A stretch of DNA of 64,000 nucleotides from Xenopus tropicalis (GCF_000004195.4 NC_030683.2:6913345-6977344), one strand, 5' to 3'. Positions 38,501 through 49,130 are shown, numbered from the stretch's first letter. The notes: generated by a model not told the origin, from the sequence alone. Numbers and translations: made by a program.

Positions 38501-41500
38501 GACAACGTGTCTGTCCTTGTAAGGATCTGGATCTGCAGCCAGATATACAGCCCTATGTGCCACTAGCCCAGTATGTATTGTATTGTGCATACCTGTAATG
38601 TGATGGCTGGCAACTGCAAGAAAGAGAAAAAAAAAGAGCATATTACAATTATTCTTCAATAACTAATATTTCCAGCGTTTTTGTGACCTGCACTGCCTGC
38701 CCCTCCCACTATTACCTGCACTGCCTGCCCCTCCCACTATTACCTGCACTGCCTGCCCCTCCCACTATTACCTGCACTGCCTGCCCCTCCCACTATTACC
38801 TGTACTGCCTGCCACTCCCACTATTACCTGTACTGCCTGCCCCTCCCACTATTACCTGCACTGCCTGCCCCTCCCACTATTACCTGCACTGCCTGCCCCT
38901 CCCACTATTACCTGCACTGTCTGCCCCTCCCACTATTACCTGCACTGCCTGCCCCTCCCACTATTACCTGCACTGCCTGCCCCTCCCACTATAACCTGCA
39001 CTGCCTGCCTCTCCCACTATTACCTGCACTGCCTGCCCTCCCACTATTACCTGCACTGCCTGCCCCTCCCACTAAAACCTGCACTGCCTGCCCCTCCCAC
39101 TACTATGTGCACTGCCTGCCCCTCCCACTAAAACCTGCACTGCCTGCCCCTCCCACTATAACCTGCACTGCCTGCCCCTCCCACTATTACTTGCACTGCC
39201 TGCCCCTCCCACTATAACCTGCACTGCCTGCCCCTCCCACTATAACCTGCACTGCCTGCCCCTCCCACTATTACCTGCACTGCCTGCCCCTCCCACTAAA
39301 CCTGCACTGCCTGTCCCTCCCACTATAACCTGCACTGCCTGCCCTCCCACTATAACCTGCACTGCCTGCCCCTCCCACTATTACCTGCACTGCCTGCCAC
39401 TCCCACTATTACCTGCACTGCCTGCCCCTCCCACTAAAACCTGCACTGCCTGCCCCTCCCACAATTACCTGCACTGCCTGCCCCTTCCACTATAACCTGC
39501 ACTGCCTGCCCCTCCCACTATAACCTGCACTGCCTGTCCCTCCCACTACTATGTGCACTGCCTGCCCCTCCCACTATTACCTGCACTGCCTGCCCCTCCC
39601 ACTATTACCTGCACTGCCTGCCCCTCCCACTTTAACCGTGTTTATTCCCAGAATGCCTGCACTGTCGCTCACTATTCCTCGCACTGTCTGTGAGTGCAGT
39701 TGTTACCGGATCTTTAGGTCACTATTAATCCTGTTCTTACCTGACTTTTTCCTGGTTGGAGGTTTTCTTTAAGGGAAACCACTCGGAATCTCACTGCAAA
39801 GAAAATGTCAAAATAAATTCCCGGCCGCATTTCTTTAATGTCATTTTGTCTTGTGTTTGGGATCAGTTTCCTCCTAAAGATGAATTTCCATCCAAGCTTC
39901 ACATTTGTTGAATTGAACTTGGTTCCATCAAACAACAACAAAATGGCCGCATTGCCGCTGGCTCACTTGTGCTTTGTGCAGTGGTTGCAGTTACAACAGA
40001 CAAAGATGGAGTTAGAAAATGTGTGTTTTATCATTTCCAACTACCTATTAACCTGTTGTATTCATGATAGTTACCCTTTAGCTCACTCTGCTCACAAAAT
40101 GCAGATCATAGCGAGTATGAAGTTATATAGAGATCCGCCATATTGCACCGTGCCAATAGATGGGTAAGATATTGGGCCAACTCTGAGCCCAGAAGCCTTT
40201 TCAGAGATAATATTTTGTGACATTTAGAATGAAAGTGACCTGTTGTGACTCTTGGCTAGAATGTCCATGGATTTCATATCCAGTAAGAAGGCTGTTATGT
40301 CCTGTTGGAATCTTATGAAGCAAAGGAATTGTAGTGAAGCCAAATTTACCGGTAACCGTGCCTGGATACATGAAGTGGGCACCATATTGAGTATGATTGG
40401 TGGACAAGGGTGAGAGAGATTCAGATAAATACAAAGACAATATTTAGTTACTCATGGCTATGTATCCCAGTAAGCCCAACAATAGCCTGTAGGAAGCTCC
40501 CCCCATGGTAGGTTACCTGTCTGGCCTGGTTTGTATACAGCTTTGTCCGTCTGAACAAAAAGACTGGTTCTTGCTCTCTTCACCAGAACTCTACGGCTGT
40601 TGCTTATTGTCTCCCCTCCACTCTCAATGGAAACCTGCATGGTGGCCACTTCTTCATTCCCATCAGAGGGAGGCGGCACCTGAATTAGACAAATGGGATT
40701 AAATTGCTGTTATTATTAAACTTTCTATACTAAATCCCATCTTCTAGAAAGATAACGAGAGGTTAAAAGCATCAGGCGCATTTAGGAAGCAAGTGCAAAG
40801 GGAAAGTTGCACAATTTGGATGCATTTGGCCAAAAATACGTAACAAAGGGGAAAGACTGGACCCTGCACCACATATTTATGGAGGGGATTATCAATGCCA
40901 ACCACAGACAAGATTGGCATTGGCAAAAATTCAAGATTTTACCCTCAGCATTAATGGTCATGAAGAGACACAGTACAGTACCTGTACTTGATCCCAACTA
41001 AGATATAATTACCCCTTATTGGGGGCAAAACAGCCCTATTGGGTTTATTTAATGGTTAAATGATTCCCTTTTCTCTGTAATAATAAAACAGTACCTGTAC
41101 TTGATCCCAACTAAGATATAATTACCCCTTATTGGGGCAGAACAGCCCTATTGGGTTTATTTAATGGTTAAATGATTCCCTTTTCTCTGTAATAATAAAA
41201 CAGTACCTGTACTTGATCCCAACTAAGATATAATTACCCCTTATTGGGGGCAAAACAGCCCTATTGGGTTTATTTCATGGTTAAATGATTCCCTTTTCTC
41301 TGTAATAATAAAACAGTACCTGTACTTGATCCCAACTAAGATATAATTACCCCTTATTGGGGCAGAACAGCCCTATTGGGTTTATTTAATGGTTAAATGA
41401 TTCCCTTTTCTCTGTAATAATAAAACAGTACCTGTACTTGATCCCAACTAAGATATAATTACCCCTTATTGGGGGCAGAACAGCCCTATTGGGTTTATTT

Positions 41501-44246
41501 AATGGTTAAATGATTCCCTTTTCTCTGTAATAATAAAACAGTACCTGTACTTGATCCCAACTAAGATATAATTACCCCTTATTGGGGCAGAACAGCCCTA
41601 TTGGGTTTATTTAATGGTTAAATGATTCCCTTTTCTCTGTAATAATAAAACAGTACCTGTACTTGATCCCAACTAAGATATAATTACCCCTTATTGGGGC
41701 AGAACAATCCTATTGGGTTTATTTAATGGTTAAATGATTCCCTTTTCTCTGTAATAATAAAACAGTACCTGTACTTGATCCCAACTAAGATATAATTACC
41801 CCTTATTGGGGCAGAACAGCCCTATTGGGTTTATTTAATGGTTAAATGATTCCCTTTTCTCTGTAATAATAAAACAGTACCTGTACTTGATCCCAACTAA
41901 GATATAATTACCCCTTATTGGGGGCAGAACAGCCCTATTGGGTTTAATTTTTGTTTAAATTTTTTAGTAGACAAGATATAGAGATCCAAATTACAAAAAG
42001 AAACCTTTTCAAAAGCCTGAGAATTCTGGATAATAGGTCCCATACCCGTATAAAGTTACCTTAAAATTTACTAAACCAAAAAATAAAGACCAGGGGCACT
42101 ACTGTAGTTTTAAAATACACATAGAGCCTGGAAAGCCCCCCAAAAAAGGTGGTGCTTAGGTCACAACATAAAAAATAGCAAAACACAAATATTTGCCTCT
42201 AAAATAAACCAAAAAGAGCCCCTATTACCAAAGCATTTCCACATATAAAGATTCTCTGACACAGTTTACTGGACTGGTATTTACTTTCCTGTAGTGAGGG
42301 TTCATAACTGATTCACTAAATGCCTCTTCCAAAGAACTCACTTCAAAAATATTTACCCCTGAGTGCCCCCTGATCCTCACCCACGTAGTAAGAGATGGAC
42401 AAACAGACATTTGCACAACTTCTGGCTCTTTATCAAGTGAAAAATATACCAAAATCTTCTGTACAAAGCAAATGTTCAGGATGAGCAAAAGACTGATTGC
42501 AAGAAGCCTATAATGGGCCGACGCTGTAGCGCTGTTACAGGGAGCCCCCAATGATGGCTTTAATCATAAATCACAGATCATTTAGCCCCGACAGGTAGGA
42601 CACACAGATGCAGCCGGCAAGTTTTCACATTCTGTCTCACCATGTCCAGACACCATTTTTTGAGTGTTAAATCCTGCCATTAGATGGTGCTAGAGTGCAA
42701 AGACTTGCCAGCAAAACAGAATAGATAACGCCATAGACTCTGCGCCACCTGGTTGTGAATTTTGTTCCTCCCCTGTGTTAACTGGAAAAGACATAACTTG
42801 CCGACATGGTAAAGGGGCTTGGCTGCATCTGTACCTCGTTCTGGCACAGCAACACATGCACCAAGGACTGGGGAAGTGTAAAGGCTAACTAAAGCTGGTG
42901 TCATGGACTTTGCTTTGCAGTATATGGGCTCCATTCCATGCAGAGTACCTCAAATGTAACACAGCTGAAGTAGGATTTCTGCTCTGATGCCTTCTCCAGC
43001 ACCGTTGTGTTACGTTTGCCCATCTCCAGGGTGATCTGTATCCTGCTGCCTCCATCTGCCCCCTCCAGGTGCACACAGGCTTGTTCCGAATGGGGGGAGA
43101 CCATCTCTGAGGGGAAGATGACTGCATATTGCCTGTGGGAGGGTCAGAAGTTATAGGGATACTGTCAGGATTTTATGGGGCACTTTGTATTTCTAAATGA
43201 CACTGTTACACAGCAAATAATTCCCTCTGCCAATTAACCTTTTATTCTTGTACCAACAAATGTATTTGTAGCTGTAATATTGGTGTGTAGGCATTGTTCT
43301 GCTGATCGGCTGCTGGGGGTAAGGGGGGGGATATCACTCCAACTTGCAGCACAGCAGTAAAGTGTGCCTGAGTCTGAGCTTTCAGCCAGCGCTACACATT
43401 AGAACTGCTTTCAGCTAACCTATTGTTTCTCCTACTCCCATGTAACTGGAGGAGTCCCAAGCCGGACTTGGATTTCTTACTATTGAGTGCTATTCTGATA
43501 CCTACTGGGAGCTGCTATCTTGCTCCCTTCCCATTGTTTTGCTGATTGGCTGCTGGGGGTGAGGCGGGGATATCACTCCAACTTGCAGTGCAGCAGTAAA
43601 GTGTGCCTGAGTCTGAGCTTTCAGCCAGCGCTACACATTAGAACTGCTTTCAGCTAACCTATTGTTTCTCCTACTCCCATGTACCTGGAGGAGTCCCAAG
43701 CCGGACTTGGATTTCTTACTATTGAGTGCTATTCTGATACCTACTGGGAGCTGCTATCTTGCTCCCTTCCCATTGTTCTGCTGATTGGCTGCTGGGGGTG
43801 AGGGGGGGGGGATATCACTCCAACTGCAGTGCAGCAGTAAAGTGAGACTGAATTTATCAGCGCACAGCTCACATGACTGTGGCACCCTGGGAAATGAAGA
43901 ATATGGCCAACCCCCATGGGAAAAACAGATTACAATGCAGGATTCTGCTGGAGAAACTCTATTAACTGATGGGTTTCCCATGAGCCCCTTCTCCCTCAGG
44001 TACAGTGCACACAAAGCATCATTACATATACATACAGTACCCAGATACAGACTAACAGTGCAGAAAGGTGCAATACATTGTATATCACATTGGGAACCAA
44101 AGAGCCATTTACAACACAAGACATGCAGTTTTGTTCCATACACTACAGACTCATAGCCAACTCCATAGAGATACTCACAGCTTTGCCCCCAGTGCCCCAG
44201 AGAGCTGCAGCAGGAGGAGCCCCACATGGAGGGCCCTTAGCAGCAT
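16523..44246 (-). CDS. a2m: Gene B: complete alpha-2-macroglobulin gene, 36 exons
   Basis: Secreted broad-spectrum protease inhibitor: a protease cuts the bait region, the protein collapses around it, and the Cys-Gln thioester becomes reactive. I read 36 exons by eye from GT-AG sites; phases agree across every junction. The joined CDS is 4,353 nt including the stop, 1,450 residues, against about 1,474 in human A2M. The start at 44246 is the first ATG after a TATA-like box and opens a hydrophobic signal peptide ([14 protein letters not shown]...). The C-terminus ([13 protein letters not shown]) resembles A2M/PZP rather than A2ML1. No frameshift or internal stop was seen. The gene spans 27.7 kb, lies about 4.9 kb upstream of gene A's exon 1 and about 5.6 kb downstream of fragment C. 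The family is certain; whether to call it a2m, pzp-like or ovostatin-like needs a phylogeny. Exon coordinates are in the following entries. Confidence 0.93.
17380..17566. repeat. GATA microsatellite, gene B intron 35
   Basis: Interrupted (GATA)n with GATG and TAAATAGATGTTAGATA variants. Confidence 0.95.
20071..23170 (-). CDS. a2m: Gene B exons 24-30: thioester domain (GCGEQ)
   Basis: Exons: 24, 22994-23170; 25, 22643-22724; 26, 22137-22293; 27, 21966-22040; 28, 21639-21801; 29, 20569-20777; 30, 20071-20286 (residues about 940-1299). Exon 24 encodes [17 protein letters not shown]; the GCGEQ codons are at 23100-23114, residues 959-963, with Cys960 and Gln963 forming the internal thioester that lets the trapped protease be bound covalently. 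Exon 26 contains [19 protein letters not shown] and [16 protein letters not shown]. Exon 29 contains [17 protein letters not shown] and [12 protein letters not shown]. Exon 30 (72 codons) begins [16 protein letters not shown]. An intact thioester argues for a working inhibitor. Confidence 0.94.
23800..26346 (-). CDS. a2m: Gene B exons 19-23: MG7 and first CUB segment
   Basis: Exons: 19, 26121-26346; 20, 25480-25606; 21, 24831-24952; 22, 24381-24441; 23, 23800-23883 (residues about 733-940). Exon 19 holds the strongly conserved [13 protein letters not shown] and [20 protein letters not shown]. Exon 20 is Cys-rich ([13 protein letters not shown]) and its donor lies at the edge of a 60-bp tandem repeat. 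Exon 21 reads [17 protein letters not shown] and [12 protein letters not shown]. Exon 22 is short (61 nt, SLLCC) with a poor pyrimidine tract at its acceptor; exon 23 reads [18 protein letters not shown]. All phases agree. Confidence 0.9.
25170..25500. repeat. 60-bp tandem repeat containing copies of the exon 20 splice donor
   Basis: Five intronic units of about 60 bp plus the exon edge itself. On the minus strand each unit reads ACCTTAAAACCTCCAACCTGG then GTGAGATATGG or a close variant, then CTCAGGGGCTCTCACACAC. The last ~22 nt of exon 20 and its donor are the first copy; the others lie in intron 20. Confidence 0.9.
27033..30876 (-). CDS. a2m: Gene B exons 15-18: MG6 and bait region
   Basis: Exons: 15, 30727-30876; 16, 29843-29989; 17, 29086-29174; 18, 27033-27161 (residues about 562-733). 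Exon 15 has the conserved [18 protein letters not shown]. Exon 16 begins [12 protein letters not shown] and is unusually rich in arginine ([15 protein letters not shown]). Exons 17-18 encode the protease-sensitive bait, running from about [11 protein letters not shown] through [15 protein letters not shown] to the conserved [12 protein letters not shown]. With many Arg and few aromatic residues before YFPETW, trypsin-like proteases are the likely preferred cutters; this is inference. The exon 17 donor (AT|GTATTG) is weak but is the only one that keeps frame; a better-looking GTAAGG 5 nt further on would lead to an early stop in exon 18. Bait boundaries are by alignment to remembered family structure. 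Confidence 0.83.
27217..27464. mobile_element. Possible hAT-type element, gene B intron 17
   Basis: 248 bp between two TTTACAGG direct repeats (27209-27216 and 27465-27472), starting CAGGGACAGACTGAGGGG. The right end (GCCAAGCCCACCCAG) is only a weak inverted match, so the call is tentative. It lies 56 bp upstream of exon 18. Confidence 0.5.
27950..28965. repeat. 240-bp tandem repeat element, gene B intron 17
   Basis: Third member of the family: unit starts at about 28,110, 28,350 and 28,589 with the same flanking segments as in intron 1. An independent insertion, since it lies in a different intron. Confidence 0.88.
29613..29808. mobile_element. hAT-type MITE, gene B intron 16
   Basis: 196 bp flanked by the 8-bp direct repeat GTTTACAC (29605-29612 and 29809-29816). 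Ends CAGTGTCGGACTGGG and, reversed, CATGGTCAGACTGGG match at 11 of 15 positions. It sits close to exon 16. Confidence 0.75.
31150..32085 (+). mobile_element. Rex1/CR1-type LINE 3' fragment, gene B intron 14
   Basis: Translated pieces include [34 protein letters not shown] and [14 protein letters not shown], characteristic of the C-terminal part of Rex1/L2-type reverse transcriptases. It is followed by a 3' tail (GTAAGCTCTACGGGGCAGGG, TGTACAGCGCTGCGTACC, ATATAAATAAAG) common in Xenopus. Stops and frameshifts are present. Confidence 0.8.
32090..32575. repeat. ATT-rich low-complexity tract, gene B intron 14
   Basis: Same composite tract as positions 1-450. Confidence 0.9.
32674..36915 (-). CDS. 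a2m: Gene B exons 8-14: MG3 to MG6
   Basis: Exons: 8, 36801-36915; 9, 35707-35821; 10, 35271-35380; 11, 34889-35050; 12, 34338-34577; 13, 33208-33274; 14, 32674-32819. They cover residues about 243 to 561. Exon 8 starts [13 protein letters not shown], the conserved family segment. Exon 11 contains VPIPN-like [12 protein letters not shown]. Exon 12 (240 nt, phase 0 to 0) carries [19 protein letters not shown] and ends HYFKQ at a normal GTGAGG donor; the matching donor is lost in gene A. Exon 14 follows a long pyrimidine tract and ends [15 protein letters not shown], matching human IGDSAKYDVENCLANK. Intron 13 is 388 bp here, against 98 bp in gene A, because of an 18-bp minisatellite. Confidence 0.92.
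32910..33095. repeat. 18-bp minisatellite, gene B intron 13
   Basis: About 10 copies of GGGTACAGGGAATGGGCA, absent from gene A intron 13. 18 is a multiple of 3, so long repetitive frames open on both strands; these are not genes. Confidence 0.95.
33535..33818 (+). mobile_element. hAT-type nonautonomous element, gene B intron 12
   Basis: 284 bp flanked by the 8-bp direct repeat GCATAAAA (33527-33534 and 33819-33826). Ends are inverted: CAGGGATCCCCAACC on the left, CAGAGATCCCCAACC on the right read in reverse. An 8-bp target duplication and CAG-type ends are the hAT signature. It has no transposase frame. Confidence 0.85.
36058..36360. mobile_element. MITE with TAGTGATG/CATCACTA ends, gene B intron 8
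   Basis: Counterpart of the gene A copy, longer by about 60 bp, with clearer ends (GGGCGAAATGTTTCGCC at left; GGGACAGATTCGCTCATCAC at right). Internal AAAAGAATTGTCG repeats account for part of the length difference. Confidence 0.7.
37497..44246 (-). CDS. a2m: Gene B exons 1-7: signal peptide and N-terminal macroglobulin domains
   Basis: Exons in transcript order: 1, 44179-44246; 2, 42949-43132; 3, 40517-40679; 4, 39741-39793; 5, 38593-38613; 6, 37655-37808; 7, 37497-37581. Together they encode residues 1 to about 243. Exon 1 encodes the signal peptide. Exon 3 holds the family motif [17 protein letters not shown]. Exon 5 is a 21-nt micro-exon (LPAITLQ) and exon 4 is 53 nt, both sizes expected for A2M. 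Exon 6 contains [16 protein letters not shown] and exon 7 begins [12 protein letters not shown]. These correspond to roughly MG1, MG2 and the start of MG3. The long introns 1, 2 and 4 carry the 240-bp repeat, the 112-bp satellite and the 28-bp minisatellite. Confidence 0.93.
38683..39640. repeat. 28-bp minisatellite, gene B intron 4
   Basis: Same unit as in gene A but about 34 copies. Variants such as ACTATAACC and ACTAAAACC are seen only here, so the array has grown or turned over since duplication. Confidence 0.95.
40976..42052 (+). repeat. 112-bp satellite array, gene B intron 2
   Basis: About 9 copies of the same unit, then the element's right end (CTGGATAATAGGTCCCATAC). The left end present in gene A is missing here. 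Confidence 0.9.
43291..43840. repeat. 240-bp tandem repeat element, gene B intron 1
   Basis: One truncated and two full units of the element in gene A intron 1. The first unit is cut to its last 70 bp, consistent with loss by unequal pairing. Confidence 0.88.
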
Positions 44247-44308
44247 TGTGTCTGTAGCTCCGTGCTGTCTGTCCTTCTGGGCCCCCAAACGGCACCGTTC
44301 TACTTAAA
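44247..44308 (-). promoter_or_regulatory. Gene B core promoter and 5' UTR
   Basis: Same layout as gene A: TTTAAGTA at 44301-44308 on the minus strand, 55 nt before the ATG at 44246. DNA for several hundred bases upstream is nearly identical in the two genes, so they probably share proximal control. Confidence 0.5.
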
Positions 44309-44827
44309 CACCCAGCCCACCCACGTTCCAACACAACTCACTGTCACACACAGGGTGAGCAATGACTGCAGAATGGGAAGCGAGTGTTGGACTGGCCGGG
44401 TCAAGGTAATGAGTGGGGCCATGGGGGGGGGGGAGCAGCCAAAATAAACAGAGCTGTGTTATTGCCCTCCTTGTGTACTAAAGGTATCTGTGCAGCACAA
44501 TAAGCTGGTACTAACTAGGGAGAATAGGCACAAGATAAGGACGTTACACAATAATCAGTTCATATAATCTGTAGATAAAGTGAGGGAATAGGGAATAGTG
44601 CCTTCCTCCATCTGCAAAGCCTCCCCTCCCTCTAGGGAAAGTAAATAGGAAATCATTTTCCCACCAGGCATTTCCCAGCGGCGGATTTCTTTCCAAAACT
44701 GCAGCGAGAATTCCCTGCAAAAAAATTACCAAGAAAAACATCCATTGACTTTAATGCGATTGGAGTAAGGAAAAAAAGTAGCATGTAAAAATGATCCAAA
44801 AATAACATCTTTTATTAGATATGAGGG

Positions 44828-45210
44828 AATGTAAAGTACAGGTACTGTTTTATTATTACAGAGAAAAGGGAATCATTTAACCATTAAATAAACCCAATAG
44901 GACTGTTCTGCCCCCAATAAGGGGTAATTATATCTTAGTTGGGATCAAGTACAGGTACTGTTTTATTATTACAGAGAAAAGGGAATCATTTAACCATTAA
45001 ATAAACCCAATAGGGCTGTTCTGCCCCAATAAGGGGTAATTATATCTTAGTTGGGATCAAGTACAGGTACTGTTTTATTATTACAGAGAAAAGGGAATCA
45101 TTTAACCATTAAATAAACCCAATAGGGCTGTTCTGCCCCCAATAAGGGGTAATTATATCTTAGTTGGGATCAAGTACAGGTACTGTTTTATTATTACAGA
45201 GAAAAGGGGC
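44828..45210 (-). repeat. 112-bp satellite array, inverted, upstream of gene B
   Basis: Three full units plus a partial, same place and orientation as upstream of gene A but with fewer copies. Confidence 0.9.
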
Positions 45211-45259
45211 TCATTTTTAAAAATTGGAATTTGTTGCTATGGGACGCCATAGACTAGAG

Positions 45260-46254
45260 CAGTGCTGGCCAACTTCTGTGGTACCGAGGGCCGGAATTTT
45301 TCCGACCTACGTGGTGGAGGGCCGATAATGGAAGCCAGTTATGACCACTCCCCTTTTTGAAACTGCACCCACTTGAAACCACACTCGTGTTATCACATGG
45401 CCATAACCATATTAATGGTTGTAGTACAGCAAAAACCTGCCATACTCTGCCTTCCCTACCCTGGCTGTGTGTGCCATACTCTGCCTGCCCTACCCTGCCT
45501 GTGTGTGCCATACTCTGCCTGCCCTACCCTGCCTGTGTGTGCCATACTCTGCCTGCCCTACTCTGCCTGTGTGTACCATACTCTGCCTTCCCTACCCTGC
45601 TTGTGTGTGCCATACTCTGCCTTCCCTACCCTGCCTGTGTGTACCATACTCTGCCTGCCCTACCCTGCCTGTGTGTGCAATACTCTGCCTGCCCTACCCT
45701 GCCTGTGTGTGCAATACTCTGCCTGCCCTACTCTGCCTGTGTGTGCCATACTCTGCCTGCCCTATGCTGCCTGTGTGTGTCATACTCTGCCTGCCCTACC
45801 CTGCCTGTGTGTGTATGGCACACACAGGCAGCCTACAGTGACACAATGCTGGCACTGCTCCTACAGTCTGCACAATAACTCAGTAGTGTGCAGGGATTAT
45901 TTATGGGTTTCTACTGCTCCAACAGTCTGAGGTGTGAACAGGGGAACAATGTGGGTGATTACAGCCTGAGCCTGAGGTGTGAACACTGCAGGGGGTAAAC
46001 AATGCAGAAACTAAAAGGTGTGAACAACACAGGGGATTACATTTTTAAACAATACAGAGGGATTACAGCCTGCATCTGAGGTGAGAACCATACAGGGGGG
46101 GCAGTTAATCACAGTACTGATACCATTTAAAGCTTACACAAGAGTAAGCCATCAAAGCAGCCAGACAAGTGGGGGGCCACACAGAGGGGGGTCGCGGGCC
46201 ACATGCGGCCCGCGGGCCACATGCGGCCCGCGGGCCGCCAGTTGGACAGCACTG
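45260..46254. mobile_element. hAT-type element with internal minisatellite, upstream of gene B
   Basis: 995 bp flanked by GACTAGAG (45252-45259 and 46255-46262). Ends are CAGTGCTGGCCAACTTCTG and, reversed, CAGTGCTGTCCAACTGGCG. The copy of the flank upstream of gene A has a single GACTAGAG (12847-12854) and no insertion. Inside, 45,450-45,815 is a minisatellite of about 30 bp (CATACTCTGCCTGCCCTACC). No transposase frame is recognisable. Confidence 0.92.
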
Positions 46255-46262
46255 GACTAGAG

Positions 46263-47023
46263 GATCCGGCTTCTGGTACATGACAACTCCCAGCTACTCC
46301 CAGAGTGTCAGTTGGAGAACCTGAGTGTAAAGGCCGTGTACATGAACAGAAGCAGCACTGAGCTACACATACACATGAGCACTCTTGGTTGCATTCATTC
46401 ATAATTTCCTAATAATGAATCTGCCATAACATTTGCCACACTCCAGCGCTGTCAGAAGCACATTGTGATGTCTGTATAGGGTTCAATCAGACCAGTGCAT
46501 AAGGCCATGGATATTGTCCTCATAGTATGGCTTTATACAGTCCCCTGTGGCTCTCAGGCTACTTGGGTAACAAAAATGGACAACGATACAATAATTTGGC
46601 ATCAAGAACGCATGAATAGATCCTTTAGGTTCGGGATCCCCAAATTTTTTTACTCATGGACCACAATAAAATATAAAAAGAGTTGGTGAGCAACACGAGC
46701 ATGCAAAGGGTGTGCATTAATTAACAAAGTGGAAAGCCTTCATCACCCTAGCTCACTTACATGTGTCCCAACAGTGTTTCTCACAATGCAGATGAAGTTT
46801 GTTCATGGCCCAAGGCTTGTTGTGACAGTAAATTCTTAGTTAATCCAAGTACAACCCGTGTGTGGCAGCGACTGTTATTGGTTTCCGTTGTTTTGGCCTC
46901 CAGCTGCTCTCATTGGCTTCTTACTGTTTTATTGCCAGGACCTTTCCTGGGAATCACGGTGATGATGAAACACTGAAATTGCTGCAATTCACCTTTTATT
47001 CTAGTGAATGAGCATCTGTTGGT
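46263..47023. other. Intergenic DNA between hAT element and CR1 fragments, upstream of gene B
   Basis: Matches 12,855-13,615. It includes a decayed hAT-like piece (GGGATCCCCAAATTTTTTTAC, about 46,633). I see no gene in it. Confidence 0.6.
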
Positions 47024-47541
47024 TTATGGTAAATCAGAACAATTCCAATCCCAGTTTGTAGACCGATATATTTTTGGGTAAGACTTTTCCCCTTGAACCT
47101 TATGCCCTCCCCCACGTGCCCCTATTGCAGTGGGGAACAGACATGTTGGGGAAGCACTGTTTGAGCACTGGAGGCAAAAACTGCCCGGCATATTCAGATG
47201 GGGCCTTACCAGCACTCTGTAAAGGGGAAGAATAACCCCCCCTCCCGTGAATCTACAGCTCAATACCCTGTTTGCCCTACAGCCGCTGCCTGGCATTGCT
47301 TGCTACAGCCAAGTATTATCTACAAGGACTCCAAGGTCCTTCTGCTTTATTGAGCTGCCAAGTTCAGTCCCATTAAGGGTATAAGTGGGGGCATATTTGT
47401 ACATCCCAGGTGCATGACCTTACATTTATCCACATTAAATCCCATCTGCCACTTAGCCGCCCAGATTGCCAGTTTGTCCTGCTGCACATACTTTATGTGA
47501 AAATATGGAAATTGGTAGTGATTTCCTGCTGATTCCTCCAT
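47024..47541 (-). mobile_element. CR1-type LINE reverse-transcriptase fragment (copy at C)
   Basis: Almost identical to 13616-14132, duplicated with the array unit. Confidence 0.75.
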
Positions 47542-47699
47542 ACTCCTGGGCGGCCCACCGGCCTCTGGGTCTTTCTTTTATGTCCAAACTTGGGTTTGAT
47601 TTACTGATATGGTGGAAAAGATGAAATTTGTTTATATTATGAGTTTAATATGCCTTATCTGGATAGTTTTATCATTTAGCATAAACTTTTTTTTTATTT

Positions 47700-49130
47700 C
47701 ATGCTTAAGAACATTAAATGAGCTGAGCGCTGTGATTGCCAAACCTCTTCACTTAATTTTGAAAACTATAGGCCTGTTAGTCTGACATCAGTAGTAGGAA
47801 AGCTTTTGGAAGGGGTAATAAGGGATAGGGTACTTGAATACATTGCAGTTCACAATATTATAAGTTTGTGCCACATGGTTTTATGCGTAACAGATCTTGC
47901 CAGACTAATTTAGTCGCCTTTTATGAGGAGGTGAGCAGGAACCTTGATGCTGGAATGGCAGTGGATGGGATCTACTTGGACTTTGCTAAAGCGTTTGATA
48001 CAGTACCTCACAGAAGGTTAATGATCAAATTAAGGAATATTGGCCTGAAACATGGTATTTGTAATTGGATAGAGAACTGGCTGAAGGATAGAGTACAAAG
48101 AGTGGGGTAAATGGAACATTTTCTAATTGGGCCAGTGTGGTTATTGGGTACCGCAGGGGTCAGTCCTTAGGCCTTTGCTTTTTAACTTGTTTATTAATGA
48201 CCTGGAGGGGGGCATAGACAGTACTGTTATTTTTACCTATTTTTGCTGATGACACAAAATTGTGCAAAACTATAAGTTCCATGCAGGATGTGCCGCTTTG
48301 CAGAGCGATTTGATAAAACTGGAAAACTGGGCAGAAAATGGAAAATGAGGGTCAAAATTGGAAGATTATGCACTTTGGTAGAAATAATATAAATGCAAGT
48401 TATACACTAAATGGTAGTTTGTTGGGGGTTTCCTTAATGGGGAAGGATCTGGGGTTTTTTTGTGGATAACAAGTTGTCTAATTCCAGGCAGTGTCATTCT
48501 TGGCTACTAAAGCAAATAAAGTGCTGTCTTGTATAAAAAATGGCATTGACTCAAGGGATGAGAACATAATTTTGCCCCTTTATAAGTCCCTGGTAAGGCC
48601 TCACCCTGAGTATGGGGGGCAGTTTTGGGCTCCAGTCCTTAAGAAGGATATTAATGAGCTGGAGAGAGTGCAGAGACTGCAACTAAACTGGTTAAGGGGA
48701 TGGAAGGGTTAAACTATGGGGTTAGACTGTCCAGGTTGGGGTTGTTTTCTCTGGAAAAGAGGCGCTTGCGGGGGGACATGATAACTCTGTACAAGTACAT
48801 TAGAGGGGATTATAGGCAGATGGGGGGTTCTTTTTTCCCATGAAAACAATCAGCGCACCAGAGGTCACCCCTTTAGATTAGAGGAACAGAGCTTCCATTT
48901 GAAGCAGCGTAGGTGGTTCCTCACAGTGAGGGGGTTGGGGAATGCCCTGCCGGGGGATGTTGGGTAGGGGGTTCCTCACGGTGAGGGCAGTGAGGTTGGG
49001 AAATACCCTTCCTAGTAATTTGGTAATGGCAGATTCTGTTAATGCCTATAAGAGGGGGCTGGATGAGTTCTTGAACAAGCAGAATATCCAAGGCTATTGT
49101 GATACTAATATCTACAGTTAGTATTAGTTG
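47700..49130 (+). mobile_element. CR1-type LINE fragment downstream of C
   Basis: Near-identical to 14290-15720, sharing the same frameshifts (for example the lost CAG in TGCCACATGG) and the same missing 3' end. Confidence 0.85.

Noticed and set aside
45357..45930. Cys/Pro-rich frames of 124-185 codons
   Set aside because: Read-through of the minisatellite inside the hAT element; open in all three frames.
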